Source of the DNA: Cristatella mucedo
Lineage: Eukaryota; Bryozoa; Phylactolaemata; Cristatellidae
Length of the DNA stretch: 64,000 nt
NCBI GenBank assembly: GCA_009760855.2
Contig: WPIO01000018.1
Span: 2,295,001 to 2,359,000 of the forward strand
Reading direction: 5' to 3'
Part shown: piece by piece, positions 35,688 through 48,900 of the stretch
Numbering within the stretch: the stretch's first letter is position 1
Layout: every line of letters starts with the position of its first letter
Position numbers and translations under genes: made by a program
The notes under the pieces: model-generated
The model's database searches: none
What the model saw: only the letters and a program-made list of their open reading frames with translations
What the model was told of the DNA's origin: nothing

Positions 35688-37900
35688 AATGAGCGACAGG
35701 TATTGTCAAGCCTGGGTCTGAACTGTAAAACTTCACTGGTGGTGGAGCCGAGGAGACGCACGGTGGTCAAGATTTTGGTGAGCACTACATCTCCTCATCG
35801 ACAGTGTTTAACCTACCGTTGCACGGCGACATTGAGCACTTAATAGAGACCAGTAGTGCTGCTGAGCAGATGCTGAAGGTGACTAGACTGCCAAACTACA
35901 CTCATACATTCATGTTCGCTTTGATCGCACATCTTTCGCAGCACTTGCTGCTGAACAAGATATCACAGGACTAGCCATCCCAGGATAAGAATATTGTCAA
36001 TGCTTTGCATTTTGTCGATTGCTAAGCACGGGCTAGCCGAAATAAGAAGAGCTAACTATGAATATCTGGTGAAAAGTGCAAAAGTTACGTCTTGTTAGAA
36101 GGATAACGCTAAGGAACATAATGATAAACATTGTAATAGGCAGGATATGCATGCAAAAGATATTAATTCACTGTCCAGCGAAAGGAATACTTATACCACT
36201 CTAGATCGTACCAATGAACCCTAGCATAGGCTCCGTCTATTTTGTATAAAACAATATGTTGCCAAAGATGGTTATAGCTGTCACCAGCTATTTCCTTGAA
36301 TCCTACCAGTTAACCTACTTACTACTGATCCCAGTGGTGATCTAGCCAATCGCTTCCTTGTCTTCTTGGTTAGCCAGATGAACGACGAAAGAGAAATTTC
36401 ATTTCTTACGTAGCAGCATCCTCTCTGGACTCGTATCCACATTAATTAACAACCCCACAGGACTAAACTCCATGCAGCCCCTCGATCTAAATGTTCAGTA
36501 ATAATAATAATAATAAAGCTCTTGATGAAGCTCCCTCAGAGAAATTAATCTCTTTCTAGGCGATTAACATTTGCTTGAAAGGTAAATGCTATTGAATGGT
36601 GAGTAATATCATGCTTAATAAAAAAAACATGAATAAAGTGGTTAGGGGTGACCTGCACAGGGTCAGCATGGAAATGTGCTTAGTGGCACCAGGCACAGTG
36701 CCTGCACCCATAAGCACATTAAGGACGAATCACAGGGACCCACTAAATGCTGTCTTAAATCAGTGTGCTTTTAAGTTCTTTTTAAATGTGGTTAAGTTAG
36801 AGATGTTCTGGTGCAGGTCGGGAGGGAGTTCCAGGCTTTAGGAGCATACGAACTAAGTGCAAGATCTCCAAAGGATTCGAGGTTTGTACGAGGCATTGGT
36901 AGACTGTTGGACTCCGTAAAGCGGGTGGCACGGTGCTTGACCTGGTGTTGGAGGAGATCCGATAGATAGGCTGGAGCCGAAGAATGAAGAGACCTAAAAG
37001 TGAGCGACAAAACCTTTAAGTCAATCCGTTGCGTGACTGGGAGCCAGTGCAGGTCGGCGAGAAGTGGTGTGATGTGGCGACTGCAACGCTCACGACACAC
37101 AAAACTAGCCGAAGAGTTTTGCACCAGCTGCAATCGCCTGATCGCACATGCTGGTACGCCAATAAGCAGTGAGTTGCAGAAGTCGAGACGGGATATTTCG
37201 AATGCATGGACCAACTATGACAGGGTTTCTTTATCTAGACAATCCCGAATTTTAGCAATGTTATTTAGCAGAAAGTAGGCAGAATATACGGTATAGCTGA
37301 TGTGGTCACTGAACGAGAGATCACTTTGAAACATGACACCTAGATTTCGAGCTGATTCAACGGGAGATATGGAGGCAGAGTCAATCTTAAACGTCAGCCT
37401 CTCTAATTTCTGAATCCCAGTGGGTTTGCCCATATCTAATAAGTTAGTCTGATTATCGTTTAGTTTTAGACAATTTTCTACCATCCGTGTGTGGATGTCA
37501 TCAATACATGCACTAAGTGAATTGAGAGAATTTAAGTTGTTCGAAGTCTGGAAGGGATCAAAGAAAAGGCACAGCTGCGTGTCGTCCTCAGAGAGGTGAA
37601 AGTCTCGAATGAGCTTGGCAATCACTTCAGCTAGAGGGAGAGTAAGGACAGTGAAAAGAACCGGACCATGCACGAAGCCCTGAAGAATCCCATATTTCAC
37701 AAGTACCTCGGTCGATCTTTGTCTTATCACGTCAATACTCTGGAGTCTCCCACTTAGATTAGTCTTGAACCGTTCCAGAGCACTACCAGTGATGCCCAGA
37801 CGAGATGAGAGGTCCTCTAGAAGAACTTTGTAATTGATAGTATCTAGTTGCCCGTTCCTTGGCATATCAAGTCCATATTCATGTCGTAGGCAAATCTGTG
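35688..37900. repeat. Tandem duplication, unit 2 (longer LINE)
   Basis: Matches unit 1 along its length at roughly 90% identity. Its LINE continues about 500 bp further 5' than the LINE in unit 1, so unit 1 was cut short. Confidence 0.88.
36495..37900 (-). mobile_element. LINE-1, most complete RT segment in the window
   Basis: Minus strand, open for 216 codons from 37865: DTINYKVLLEDLSSRLGI (RT motif A region, altered), GILQGFVHGPVLFTV (motif B, usually GVPQGSVLGP), SEDDTQLCLFFDP (motif C, usually YADDTQL), NLGVMFQSDLSFSDHIS. A second frame carries the C-terminal domain (LDFCNSLLIGVPACAIRR, YAPKAWNSLPTC). The 3' tail is at 36495. It is 5'-truncated, with no endonuclease, and inactive. Confidence 0.93.
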
Positions 37901-38424
37901 TGAGAGGATCGAACCTTTAAGGCGTCAAACAGTGGCCATGACGTCCACCAGTGGCTCTGTGGCCATGAGATTCAATAAGCTCAAATGCCGAAGCGAAATA
38001 TTCCATTTAGACTACCAGCTTATCTCCGAGTGCCCGCGTTTTATATAGCTCCCACCTTAAACGATCTAATAGCTTTGTAATCACGAATAATAATTATCTG
38101 CCACAATCTGTCTGGTTCAGCTTGGTGTGACTTTTTCCTCATGGAATATGTTTAATTGCAGTGTTGATAGTACGTAAGGTTCTAGCATAGATAAATTAGT
38201 TGTACATATCGAAATATATCTCGTATTAAATAACTAGTGTGATGCATAGCTTAAGTTTACTTGTCCGGGTTAATGGAAATATCATGTTGATCTCGGAAAA
38301 AATACAAATCAACTAGCTGAGCTAGTCTATGCTTATGATCTGCAGGGCACGGCAACCGGAAGTATTGTTGAAAATGTAGTAGGACTATTAGAAAAATTCG
38401 CAATAAAAGATGCTGATCTAAAAG
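37901..38424. other. No gene seen
   Basis: A+T-rich spacer between two LINE fragments. Confidence 0.5.
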
Positions 38425-38785
38425 TTTGTTCGTATGCTCCCAAAGCCTGGAACTCCCTCCCGACCTGCGTCAAAACATCCCCTGACCTGACCTCATTTAA
38501 AAGGAATCTAAAAACACACCTATTTAGGACAGCATTTAGTTGGTCCCTGTGATTCGTCCTTGATGTGTTTATGCGTGCTGACACTGTGCATGCTGCCACT
38601 AACCACCTTTGCATGCAGACCCTGTGCATGTCACCCCTAACCATATTATTCATTTTGTTTGTTTTTCAAGCATAATTTTACTTACCATTCAATTACATTT
38701 CACTTTACAGCAAATTTAAAGCACCTAGAGAGAGATTAAGTTCTCTAAGGGTGCTTTATCAAGTCAATTATAATTATTGATATTA
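38425..38785 (+). mobile_element. LINE-1 3' end with C-terminal remnant
   Basis: SYAPKAWNSLPTCVKTSPD, LFRTAFSWSL, 3' untranslated part, and a hairpin (38718-38757) with a fully paired outer stem aaagcacc/ggtgcttt. Confidence 0.92.
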
Positions 38786-39610
38786 AATGTAAAGCGTCGC
38801 CCACCAATGAAACTGCCTCAGCACTTTGCTGTTAGAGCTTCATAGTGGCAAGCCACTGAGCAAATAAAGCTTCTGGAGATGCATGTGCACGTGTGTGCTT
38901 GCATAGTTCCATGAATGAACATGAACTATAATTAGTAATAACGATAATGGATTTGAATAGCGAAATTAGATAACTTGAACCAGCTACCTTTGACCGAGGA
39001 AGTTAATTCGCCTCTCGAATGTGAATTGCCATCGGCTGTGCTAGGAGGCTGGAAGCCATTTTCATGCGAGCGCACTAGTGCAATGGGTTAAGGTTTTCCA
39101 GGAGAATACAAAACGCCAAGGTCTATTACATTGAACTAAACCGCAGTCTGGCCTAGCATTTTGCGAAAGTAGCAGGTGGGTCGTTCTAAATTAATTTACC
39201 AGTTGTGTTCTTCAAATCGGCTTCTTCTCGGTGAGCAGTGCTAGGACAAAAGCATTTGCTGCTGAGGAAGCATCCACGTGGCGATAAAAGCTAACATTGC
39301 TTTAGAATGTGCAGTAATCTATGAGCCAATGAGCTGCTCCTTGAGCTCCGATTTCGGAGGCTGCTGCATTCGCGTTTAACCAGTTAAAATACTCCATTAA
39401 GTACTGAGGACAGAACACAACGTCCAGAACCGTGCTGGATTTTCTGCAAAGCCCTATTTCAAGGAAATGCTACTATCCGTCAGCATAATCAGTTACCTGC
39501 AAGTTACAAATGAGTAGGGGAGGATTTCAAGTTAGCTGACACTAAAGGCTACTCTTTCTGATAATGGTTTGTAGGAATCCGACCACCATACTCATATTTT
39601 GTTCAGAAGA
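38786..39610. other. Spacer downstream of gene C, no gene seen
   Basis: No repeat recognised and no long open frame. Confidence 0.5.
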
Positions 39611-39616
39611 TTTATT
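39611..39616 (-). promoter_or_regulatory. Polyadenylation signal AATAAA, gene C
   Basis: On the minus strand AATAAA lies about 200 nt beyond the gene C stop codon, a normal 3' UTR length. No equally clear signal was found behind gene B. Confidence 0.6.
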
Positions 39617-39813
39617 GAATTTTTAGCTTGGTTAGGCACGACAATATTCTGAAAAGCAATCAAGTACTCTTGGTTTTACAGGGTTAAGTAGAACAACACA
39701 CATAACTACTTTCTAGCTATGTCACGCAAACCTAACACTGAATAGTAGAACGTGCATTCTTCGACATCATCATTTTGCTAGAAAGAAACTTCATGAAAGT
39801 GGAATGCTGCAAA

Positions 39814-39914
39814 CTAAGCTCGATAAGTCAAATCCAGCTGCTTCTCTGCCACCTTGCGTTCTAAGGTCTCCAATTGGTGAACAGTAAAGACGTTCTTCCA
39901 TGATCCGCTGTTCC
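39814..39914 (-). CDS. Gene C exon 7 (terminal)
   Basis: Acceptor tttttgtag|GGAACA. It completes RKGNSGSWKN and FTVHQLETLE, and stops at 39814 after 33 residues, the usual SULT C-terminal length. Confidence 0.94.
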
Positions 39915-42900
39915 CTACAAAAAAAGAGCAATCCATTAGTGCCGCCATTGCCAACAATATTCTATTGGATAATCTATCTGCGACATTATTTGGATAAACT
40001 AGCTGCAGATCCAAACCTTTACGAACAAACAGTGACACTGGCTTGATTTTCTTTGCCTCGGTGATGGAGCAAGAGTCAGCTATTTTTTTGATAGTCTGCT
40101 CATCAAGATTTTTGTTCAAGAAGTCGGAAATCCTCTTGACAGCTCCAGTCAGATCCTGTTGCAAATATATAAATGAATTAATATTAAATTACTTTATAAA
40201 GCGCCCTCAGACAACTTAATCTCTTTCTAGGCGCTTTACATTTGCTGCAAAGGCAAATGCAATTGAATGGTAAGAAAAATCATGCTTGAAAAACAAACAA
40301 AATGAATAACATGGTTAGGGCTGACATGCACCGAGTCAGCATGCAAATTTAGTTATTGGCAGCATGCACAGTCACAAACTTATATACTATTAGTAGTGTC
40401 GGCACATATTAGCACTCAGCGAGTGTAGTTGATTAGATATATCTGAGACTCACTTCACCATTTCATTTATGCCATCGATTGCTTTTCAGATTTAAGGGTA
40501 TGTGTTTACTGTCATGTCTGAAAATACCAAATCGGCTTCTGACTTAACAATAAAAGTAAGTCTTTTGTAAAGCTGCCTAAGAATTGGTCCACTTCATTCA
40601 GGTGCCACACAGTTTACTACGAGAAAAGCAATAATCAATTATCAACGAACTACAACGCCTCTAGCTCATTCCAGTGTGAAAGAGTGTGCATCCATATAAG
40701 ATGAAAACGCGGTTATCCGTATAAGGCCATAAGCAGGAAAAAGTAAACATGACGTACGTGGTAAGTTTTGCTTTCTTCTACCTTTTCATTTCTAGTCTGT
40801 AGCACGTATGCTCAGCAGTTGAGAGAGAATTTTGTCTCTGCACTTGGCACTGTATGTAAGCATGAAAATGCTCAGCTAGTAAGAACGTGCTTGCTGTCAT
40901 AATCCACAGCAGCATACAAGCACAACCTCACTAAGACAAAGAAGGCACTTTTTTAACAGATCGCATTTCCGTGTTTATTTGAAAAATCACCAACCTTAGT
41001 AATTACTGAATGTCAGTCGAGAGTGACTTCCATGTTTTTAGAAACATAGTTAAGTAATTCATGGTCCCCCAGGAATTTTTAGTTTGTAAATAGTAAAAGC
41101 GATAAATGAGAGTCGGAAGAGTGACTGGGGCGACGGGAGGACTGAGCCGAAAGGAATATAGGTGTGTATGCCAGAGCAAGAAAATAAAGAAACCTACAGG
41201 TAAGTGACTGGATCTTGAAGTCACTATGCTACTTAACTTAATAAGCAGCCACGACAGATCAGTGAGCATAATTTCAGCTTGGCAGTTACGAGGTTGACAA
41301 CCAAAAAAGCTTAGTACCGAGTTTTGCACCAACTTTAAGCTTGTTACGAAAATAGTAAGAGGTAGACCGACAAGCAGCGACTTACATATTTCTAGTCCAG
41401 ATGTCGCAAATTTATCAACCACCTTGGCGCCGGAGTCCGAGACCAATGAAACCAGCATTTTGGTGATATTACCATGGTAAAAGTAGATCGACTTTACTTT
41501 GGAGATGATGTATTCATACTGTATTACTAGTACTGCAATGTATTCATTCAGTTATAAATCATCTTGGAGGAGGACACTGAGATTCCGAGCAGACGCTAAG
41601 GGAGATTTGCTGATAGAGCAGATTTTTGTAGTCCCGGCTTACTAGTTTTCTTACATAACTTGCTCTGCCAATTATCAGTAGGTTTCCTTTGCCGTCATTA
41701 AATTTTACAAAATAAAGCTTGCTGTAATTCGATTATAACGTCAGCAAAGCTGTATTGAAGCTGGGGGTCTTGAGATGCCGGAAGGCAGATAGTGATTGAA
41801 GGGCACTTATATCTGAGTTCCGTCCACATAAAAAGCGACGCCTAGATCGCCCGCGGAAATAACTTCGGCTACTGTAAAACTGTGAAAAGAAGTAGCCGTG
41901 TGATCGATCTGTAGATTGCTACGTTAGTTAAACGCTCACTGGTTGATCGTTTGCTATCAATTATATTTCGTAGGTTAATCCTCCAACTAAGATAAGACTC
42001 GGACAATTGCAGCACACAATCTGCTAAGGCTTTGCGAAACAGAAATTGTGTGCATCAGTGATTTGGTGAGCCATGGCACCACAAGCTGCCGTAATATCCA
42101 GCAGAACCAGCAGAGAGACAGTCAGCGAATCAGAGCAACTGCTCAAGTCTTTGTGTACATTCAAAATATTCCCATTGTGTAGAGATTCTCTCAAAAACAT
42201 GACTTGGATTTCCATGCCAGGTTTGAACTCTTAGAAAAAGTGGCAGTCTGAAAAATGCCCGCAAGTTGTTTGGTCTAGTATTTGCTACTTTATAGGTGGT
42301 CTGACAGCAGCCTCGCAAAAATATGCTGGGATATAACCACAGGCAAAGGAAAGCCTAGCAATGTTTGATATGCCGAGCATCAGTGAATGGAATCTTGTGA
42401 AATCTCACAAGAATTACAGAGGCTATGCGTTCTACATTCACCACACTGGTTTGGCCCAGAGGTGCTCGCCTCAAATTAGTCTAGGTGCTAGTCAAGGTGA
42501 ATTTATCTGACGGCCGAGTCGTGGGTTCGAGCCCAGAGGTATTTATGAAGCCCATGAATGGAGATCAAGTATTTTCTGTCCTCCACAAAAAATGCTACTT
42601 TATTAAAAATATCAGTTTTTTTAGACAGGGAGAGCTGGACACTTTGCTCGTGCTGTAAAGGAAGCTCAATCGAATGGTCGGACTCATTAAACCTTGAGAA
42701 TTACATGAAAAGAGGTGACATGCACAGGGTCAACGTGTAGGTATGGTTAGTGGTGGAGGGAGGTGACAGAGCAACAGGAGCAGGAGTAGCAGCAGGAAGA
42801 CCCACTGTAGAATGTTCTTTACGTAACCGACTGTCCGAATTTGCTTATCTTTCTGTTTAAGAAGAATAAAAAACGTCGGCTAGATCGTTTAATAGGGTTC

Positions 42901-45900
42901 TTTGGTACTGTGCTGACGCTGGTTCCATTAGGAAGACGATTAATGGTCTAAATCAACAACGTTAGATTGTGGACATGTAATGACACAATGTTCCTACAGA
43001 AGCTTAACTTCTGCTTGGCAATAACGAATTGATGGGGAAAATCCCAATCCTCACATGCTAGTTGATTGACAGTCAGCTCTGATATTTACAATTTTTTTCA
43101 AGCTTCCACTAAGTATTCATAACCAGTTAAGTAAAGTAGGATTGCACTAAACTAACCAAACTATTAGCTGACTTGGCAGACATTTTGCTTCTTAAACTTT
43201 GAGGCATGCGGCTATGCATGCAGTTTCAAACTAATTAGAAAAACAAATAGCAACCACATTGAAACTGTTTTCACTCACCGCCTTCATTTCCTCGTAGTGC
43301 ATGCCCAATACGTTGACTTTGGTCTTTTTGTCCTCAAAGTCTTTGATAGTGCTCCACCAAGGAGCTGCTATAACTAACGGTAAAAACCACGAACAACTAA
43401 GGCAATTACAATGAGTCGGATTGAGTGATATACTATTATATCACTCTGACAATACTTACACTTTCCATTGAGAAACCAATCTTCAAAAAACTGTTCCCAC
43501 GTCAAACTCAAACCCATTGCATCGAGACAAAAGTTAAATTGACTGACTGCAACGTCTCTCAGATCTCTGTCAACGTAGATTACCTAAAAATTGCAATTAC
43601 ATTTTATATGTATCGAGCCCATAATGAGTTGATTCCAACCACAGTTTGCCAGGTGCTAGATATACACGTACCTTGGCCTCACCCTGCTGAACTCGCCGAG
43701 GTAGCATTCGGAAAGGCAGATGTGTCAAGATGACACGTGGCGACGGAACGTCGGATAGTTCTTTAAGAGATTCTGGTATTGGTCTGTTGACCTGTCGACA
43801 TATAATTCATCGAGTTATAAGTGCAAAAAACATGAGTTCTTTGCATAGCCGAAGCTAGCTGAAAAATCCACACATCCTAGCTGTAACAGGTAAAACTTAT
43901 GTAAAGCATGGTTGGCCATCACTAGAAATCTCAATGAAGAGAGAATTATTTACCTCCAAATTTTCAAATTGTATTGGGTAAAATACGTAAGGCAATGACA
44001 TTTGACACTTCAAAGTCTTTGAATAATTATATTTTCTGGCTATCAATTACTAAGCCGTGATCTGACTTCTATCTAGAGTTAAAGAATTCAGAACTCAAGC
44101 TGAGCTCTTTCCACGTTAAAGTAAAGTTTAAATAGCCTTCGAAGAATTAAACCTGGTCTCAAAATTGTTTGCTCCAAAAAGAAAGCCGGAGAGCCATCTT
44201 TTAAACAGAAAGGTTCTATTGAATTTCTGATGTAAATGTGTAATGCCGGAAGTCACTTCAACTGGTATTGTGTATATGTCTGTGTCTTTAGACAGCCTAG
44301 CAATATCGCAAGCCCTACGATAAGCTTCGATGAGTTTGTAAAGATAGTACCTAGCGACGATGCATTTTAGTGTTAATTCAAATTACTCATACTAAAATGG
44401 TGGACACGAGGTCAACATTTAAAAGATCAACTCAGAACTTCACTTGGAGTGAAATTCTTTGTGAATATGGTCTGTGTAAGTTTACCTCATCATTCGAGCC
44501 TTCAAGAGCTACAGTTCAAGTAATTAGGGTATTTTATTTGATAATGTCAATCGCATAAATTAGTATAGGAAATAAAACGCTACTTGTAGATCCCATTTGA
44601 AACCTTATGGAAATTACTAGTTTCATAAGTTTTTTTCTCTTATATTTTTTCAGTAAAACTCGTACGTTTAATGTGCTGTACAATAGGTCAGTGTAGGCAG
44701 TTTTCCTTTAGCCTCTCTCATGAAGTGGATGGTATTATTAGCTACTAGGGGCACTAATTTGCATCAACTGCGGCAGCTATCAACACCTTATCAGAAACTG
44801 AGAGACAACCTAGTTCATACCTAGAAAGGCAGTGCATTCTTACAATGCAGTAGCCATGGCTACCAAATTTTTATTTTTTCTCTTGACAGTTTTGAAGATA
44901 TACCAATTTAGAAACGTAACAGGAGTCATTTAAGGAACTACTGCGAAAAACAAAGCTCAGGGACATCACTCTAAGATTACTTCTTGCTGATTACGGTTTG
45001 ATGGAAGAGTGGAAGGATTAATAAATAATATTTACATCCATCACTATTTGTGGGCGAATCCGTTGAGTATATGTATTCTCTGCTGATGCACGAAGGAAAG
45101 AAACTTCCAGCTTCATTTGGTAAGTGTGGCAAGAATAACACTAGATAGACATAGATAGCGAGCGTACGCATATTTTTACTTGCTTGTCAAATAAGGCTTA
45201 AATAGCGACTCAGCTGTGTAACAGTAAAAGCTTGGGCTTACACTCAGAACCGTGTATACTGTCACATAAAAAGCACGTGTACACTGAACAAACAAGCTCC
45301 AAGGATGCCACTATCTTTCGTCCCACCCTACCGTTTATCACTTTGAAACTCTGTTAGCAGTGCAGTGCCCGACTTAAAGATTCAATCTTACTGCACAGTG
45401 AGCTCTACGTAAGCCTACAAGTATCCTAAAACAGAACTCGCTGACAAATCAGCGAACTTTTTTACAGAGTCAGTGTTACTCATGCATGTACCTGCTTACT
45501 CTATGCCTGCTGCTCGCGTATATTGCAAACCAACATTTAGGTAAGGCGGCTGCATTCAAGACCTCGGCCCGAGGTCGTTGGTTCGATTCGCTGTGGTGGG
45601 CGATTCTTTATCATCACTGCAAGCGGTGGTGATAGCCGTAAAGGCTATTCTGTCGCTATACAAAAAAAGGCTCTTTATTCAGCTAATATTTATTTGTTTT
45701 ATTTGAACAATTGGTAATAATTTATGACACACCTAAAAAGTGCGATAAAGATATTTAGTTTTCTGATGGTTCTATGGAAATGTATTATTACTATTAGTAG
45801 TAGAGTTATTATCAATAAAAGGACGATGGAAATCATCCTTGTGTGTGCCTAGTTGAACTGATGATTTAGATATTTTTATAATCCGTATTAGCACGCTTAA

Positions 45901-48900
45901 TTTAAAGCACATTCCTAGTTCTTTTAAAGACAAGTGGTTTGCTGATATCACCATTCCGACATTAGCACAGAATGATTATTCCATCGTTATGACAGCCAAA
46001 CAGTTTTTCCAAGAGTGCTAAATGAGGTCAGTTCAAGATCAGCTACCTGAAAAGATTATGGCAACAGACAGCTCACGACGCCTACAGCCCGAGTCATAAA
46101 AGCTTTTTGCAGTAGCTGTTTCAAGCTCTTACTAGAGACTCCTAAGATTAGCCATGCATGCATCGTTGTAGCAACGCTGTCAAGACTTTTTTATGGAAAG
46201 GTGTGAGTAATTGACAGCAAAGCAGTGTTACTCGAGCTTCTTCCGAGAGTGCGACTGGGTAGAAAATGTCTGCAGGAAGCCCATAGTTAATGCTCTTCCG
46301 TAGGAATAAAATTCCAGATAAAAAGCTCAAAGATTATTCAGTGAATCAAGGCAAATGGCTAGCAGTAACCACATAGGAGAGAACTGAGAAAAAGGAGAGA
46401 TCTTTGTAAACGAAGCACGTAGTTTTTAAAGTGATAAGCATTGCTTTTACGAAACGGGCAGAAGTTGACGGTACCAGCAATAATGATCGTCGATTCTTTT
46501 AAACCCGGCAAAAATAAATACCAATATAGGCACTTATAATTCTCACTATTGTATGAACAGTTTATGCCAAGTAACAATAATAAGAGTGATAATAATGCAC
46601 TCGATTGAGCACTCTCAGAGAACTTAATCTCTTTCTAGGCGCTTTACATTTGCTCTAAAGGGAATGTTCTTTTATAGGCAGCAGGTCGGACAGCATTAAC
46701 ATGTGATCCTTAGACAGGTACAACTCAGCTTTAAATAGTCCAAGTGAAGTTACAGATAGAAAAATGCCCGACTTTTCTGAAACAACCCCTCCATAACCTT
46801 ACAAAAAGCATCTCTCTCGCATTCTTCGTGTTTTTTGTAGAGCATACTCGTAAGTTCAATTACTGAATTTCCAGCGAAATCAGGCGACAGAGAAGGTTCT
46901 TTATGCAAGTCTAATGACAATCTCCCAGCATATAGGCGCTGGCCATCTGCTAATTTAAGCTCTTGGAAAATTCAGGTTAGAGCGGCTCGGCAGCAGGAAC
47001 CTGACTGCATGTAGGATTCACGAAACGGATCAAAGCTCATTGATCTTGCTTTAGTCATTGTTGTCTGGAGGCTCTTGTCTAGATCTCTCCTAAAACTGTT
47101 CAATCTATTACGAAAGCTATCAGCGAAAATGTTCGGTTTGTATATTCCCGTCTCTGAGCAATCATCGTGAAATAGAAAAGTAAAAAACACAAACGCCTCT
47201 ACCTGATATAGCTTCCATGTGACTCACCCGCTTTTCCAGATTTAGTGGATTGCCTATTTCATAACTGAAATAGTCCCGGTTAAGATTTCTTGCTTTTTCA
47301 ATATCACCGTCAAACACAATTTTGGTAGCAATATCGCCGGTCCAGTGAGTTCCTAAAACCAAAGATTTGTAAGTGAAGTGCGACATGAGCCCATAGGCTG
47401 GGTGGCAGCATTGTTTACTCAGCAGCTGTAGCTCTTCAGATGGAAATATGCCTCAGTGAATTAAACTTGAAATGAACTTCAATAAATCAACATGCATGCT
47501 GGATGTAATGACAACTTATTAATGTGAATCAGGCCCTCTAGTGTATCAGCGTATTGACAGTTGTATTTACAAATAGATTAATTAATTGTAGGCTGTTATG
47601 ACAATTGCAATAAAGGCAAGAAAGACCACAGTGTGATTTACCTGAACTTCGCATGTTGTTAGAAAAAGTAAAACTTGTGTTGACTCCGAAACAGTACTAG
47701 TATTTTGGATTTTAAATGCTCGCCTAGTTACACATGTTACATTGGTATCCAATTAGGCGCCTCAATAGTATCCAATTGGTGAAAAGGGGTGTATTTGTCT
47801 AAATTGTGTGTCGTCCGAAAGCACACTGACAACGGTTCCTTTTGATTAAGCTGCACCTGGCCCTTGTGTCGACACTGAGTCATCCCACTTTATACTGCAA
47901 TCTGAGTGCTCTAACAAACAGCACGATGGAGTGTAAATCTTTTCTTTGAATAGACAGGTATTTACGGCTATGTTGACTTGCAAATTGGTAATGGAGAAAC
48001 GTTGAGACTTAACTTTATCAGCCAAAGCGCAGGATGGGTTCAAACCTAGGGTGCTGAGAATTGATGGCACAATAGGTAAAATGGTTGCTTTTCACGACCT
48101 CGTCGCGAGATCTTAGGTTCGAATCCTTCGGTGGGCGATCCTTTATTGCCACAGCAAGCTGTGGTGATGGCCGTAGAGGGTCTTCTTTAGCTATATGAAA
48201 GAACCGGTTATATTGGCTAATATTCTGTTAACGTAATTCGCTTAAGCTGCAATCGGAGAGCCTCCTGCTTGCCTTCCCTGCTGAAACAAGCACAGGAAAT
48301 TCAAATTGAAATTCGTAAAGACAGTCAGCAAAGTAGATTTTAGTTTCAAATACATTCTCTCTTATACAGTTTACTTCACTAGTCGTGGTGATAGCTAGCA
48401 CATACATTGTTGATATATTAGTTCTTAATTCACTATTGGGCAATATAGCAGTAGGCTTGACAAAACTGGAACTCTGGAGTAAGCTTCGCTGAAAACTAAG
48501 CAATTTTAGTGCTCAGAATTTCGCACAAAACTTTTCGGTTAGGGGCTATGTACATTCAGAATTGTTGTACTTCCGTGAATACATATTACAATGTAATTAG
48601 ATTATTTGGCTAGGCGAAATAAGTATATTACTTATTTGTACCAGCCTTGATTACATAGTGAAGAACTTAAGGATTTTGGTTGATTCCAACGGATTGTAAA
48701 ATGTTTTGTAGCACCTGTAACTGGTACAATACTTTCACAACATTTATAACCATGCAAGTGCATTTTCATTAAATTTGTCAGTTTTGCAGTGTAATAGTAG
48801 TAATATGTAGTATGACTGACTTAGTAACTAGATTTGTGTAGGGCTCTTGCATAGGTTTCTTGTTTTGCTAGTAAGACGTGCTGCCTAAAGATCGCATATC

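Larger units (their letters stand above)
43792..47227. other. Intron 2 of gene C
   Basis: 3.4 kb. The duplicated segment begins inside it at about 45705. It holds the SINE-1 at 45535 and the LINE-1 tail at 46572; otherwise nothing recognised. Confidence 0.75.

Noticed and set aside
47203-47227. Extending gene C exon 2 to the later donor TATCAG|gtagag
   Set aside because: It would end in phase 1 while exon 3 needs phase 0. The gtgagt donor 25 nt earlier gives the same 125-nt exon as gene B.
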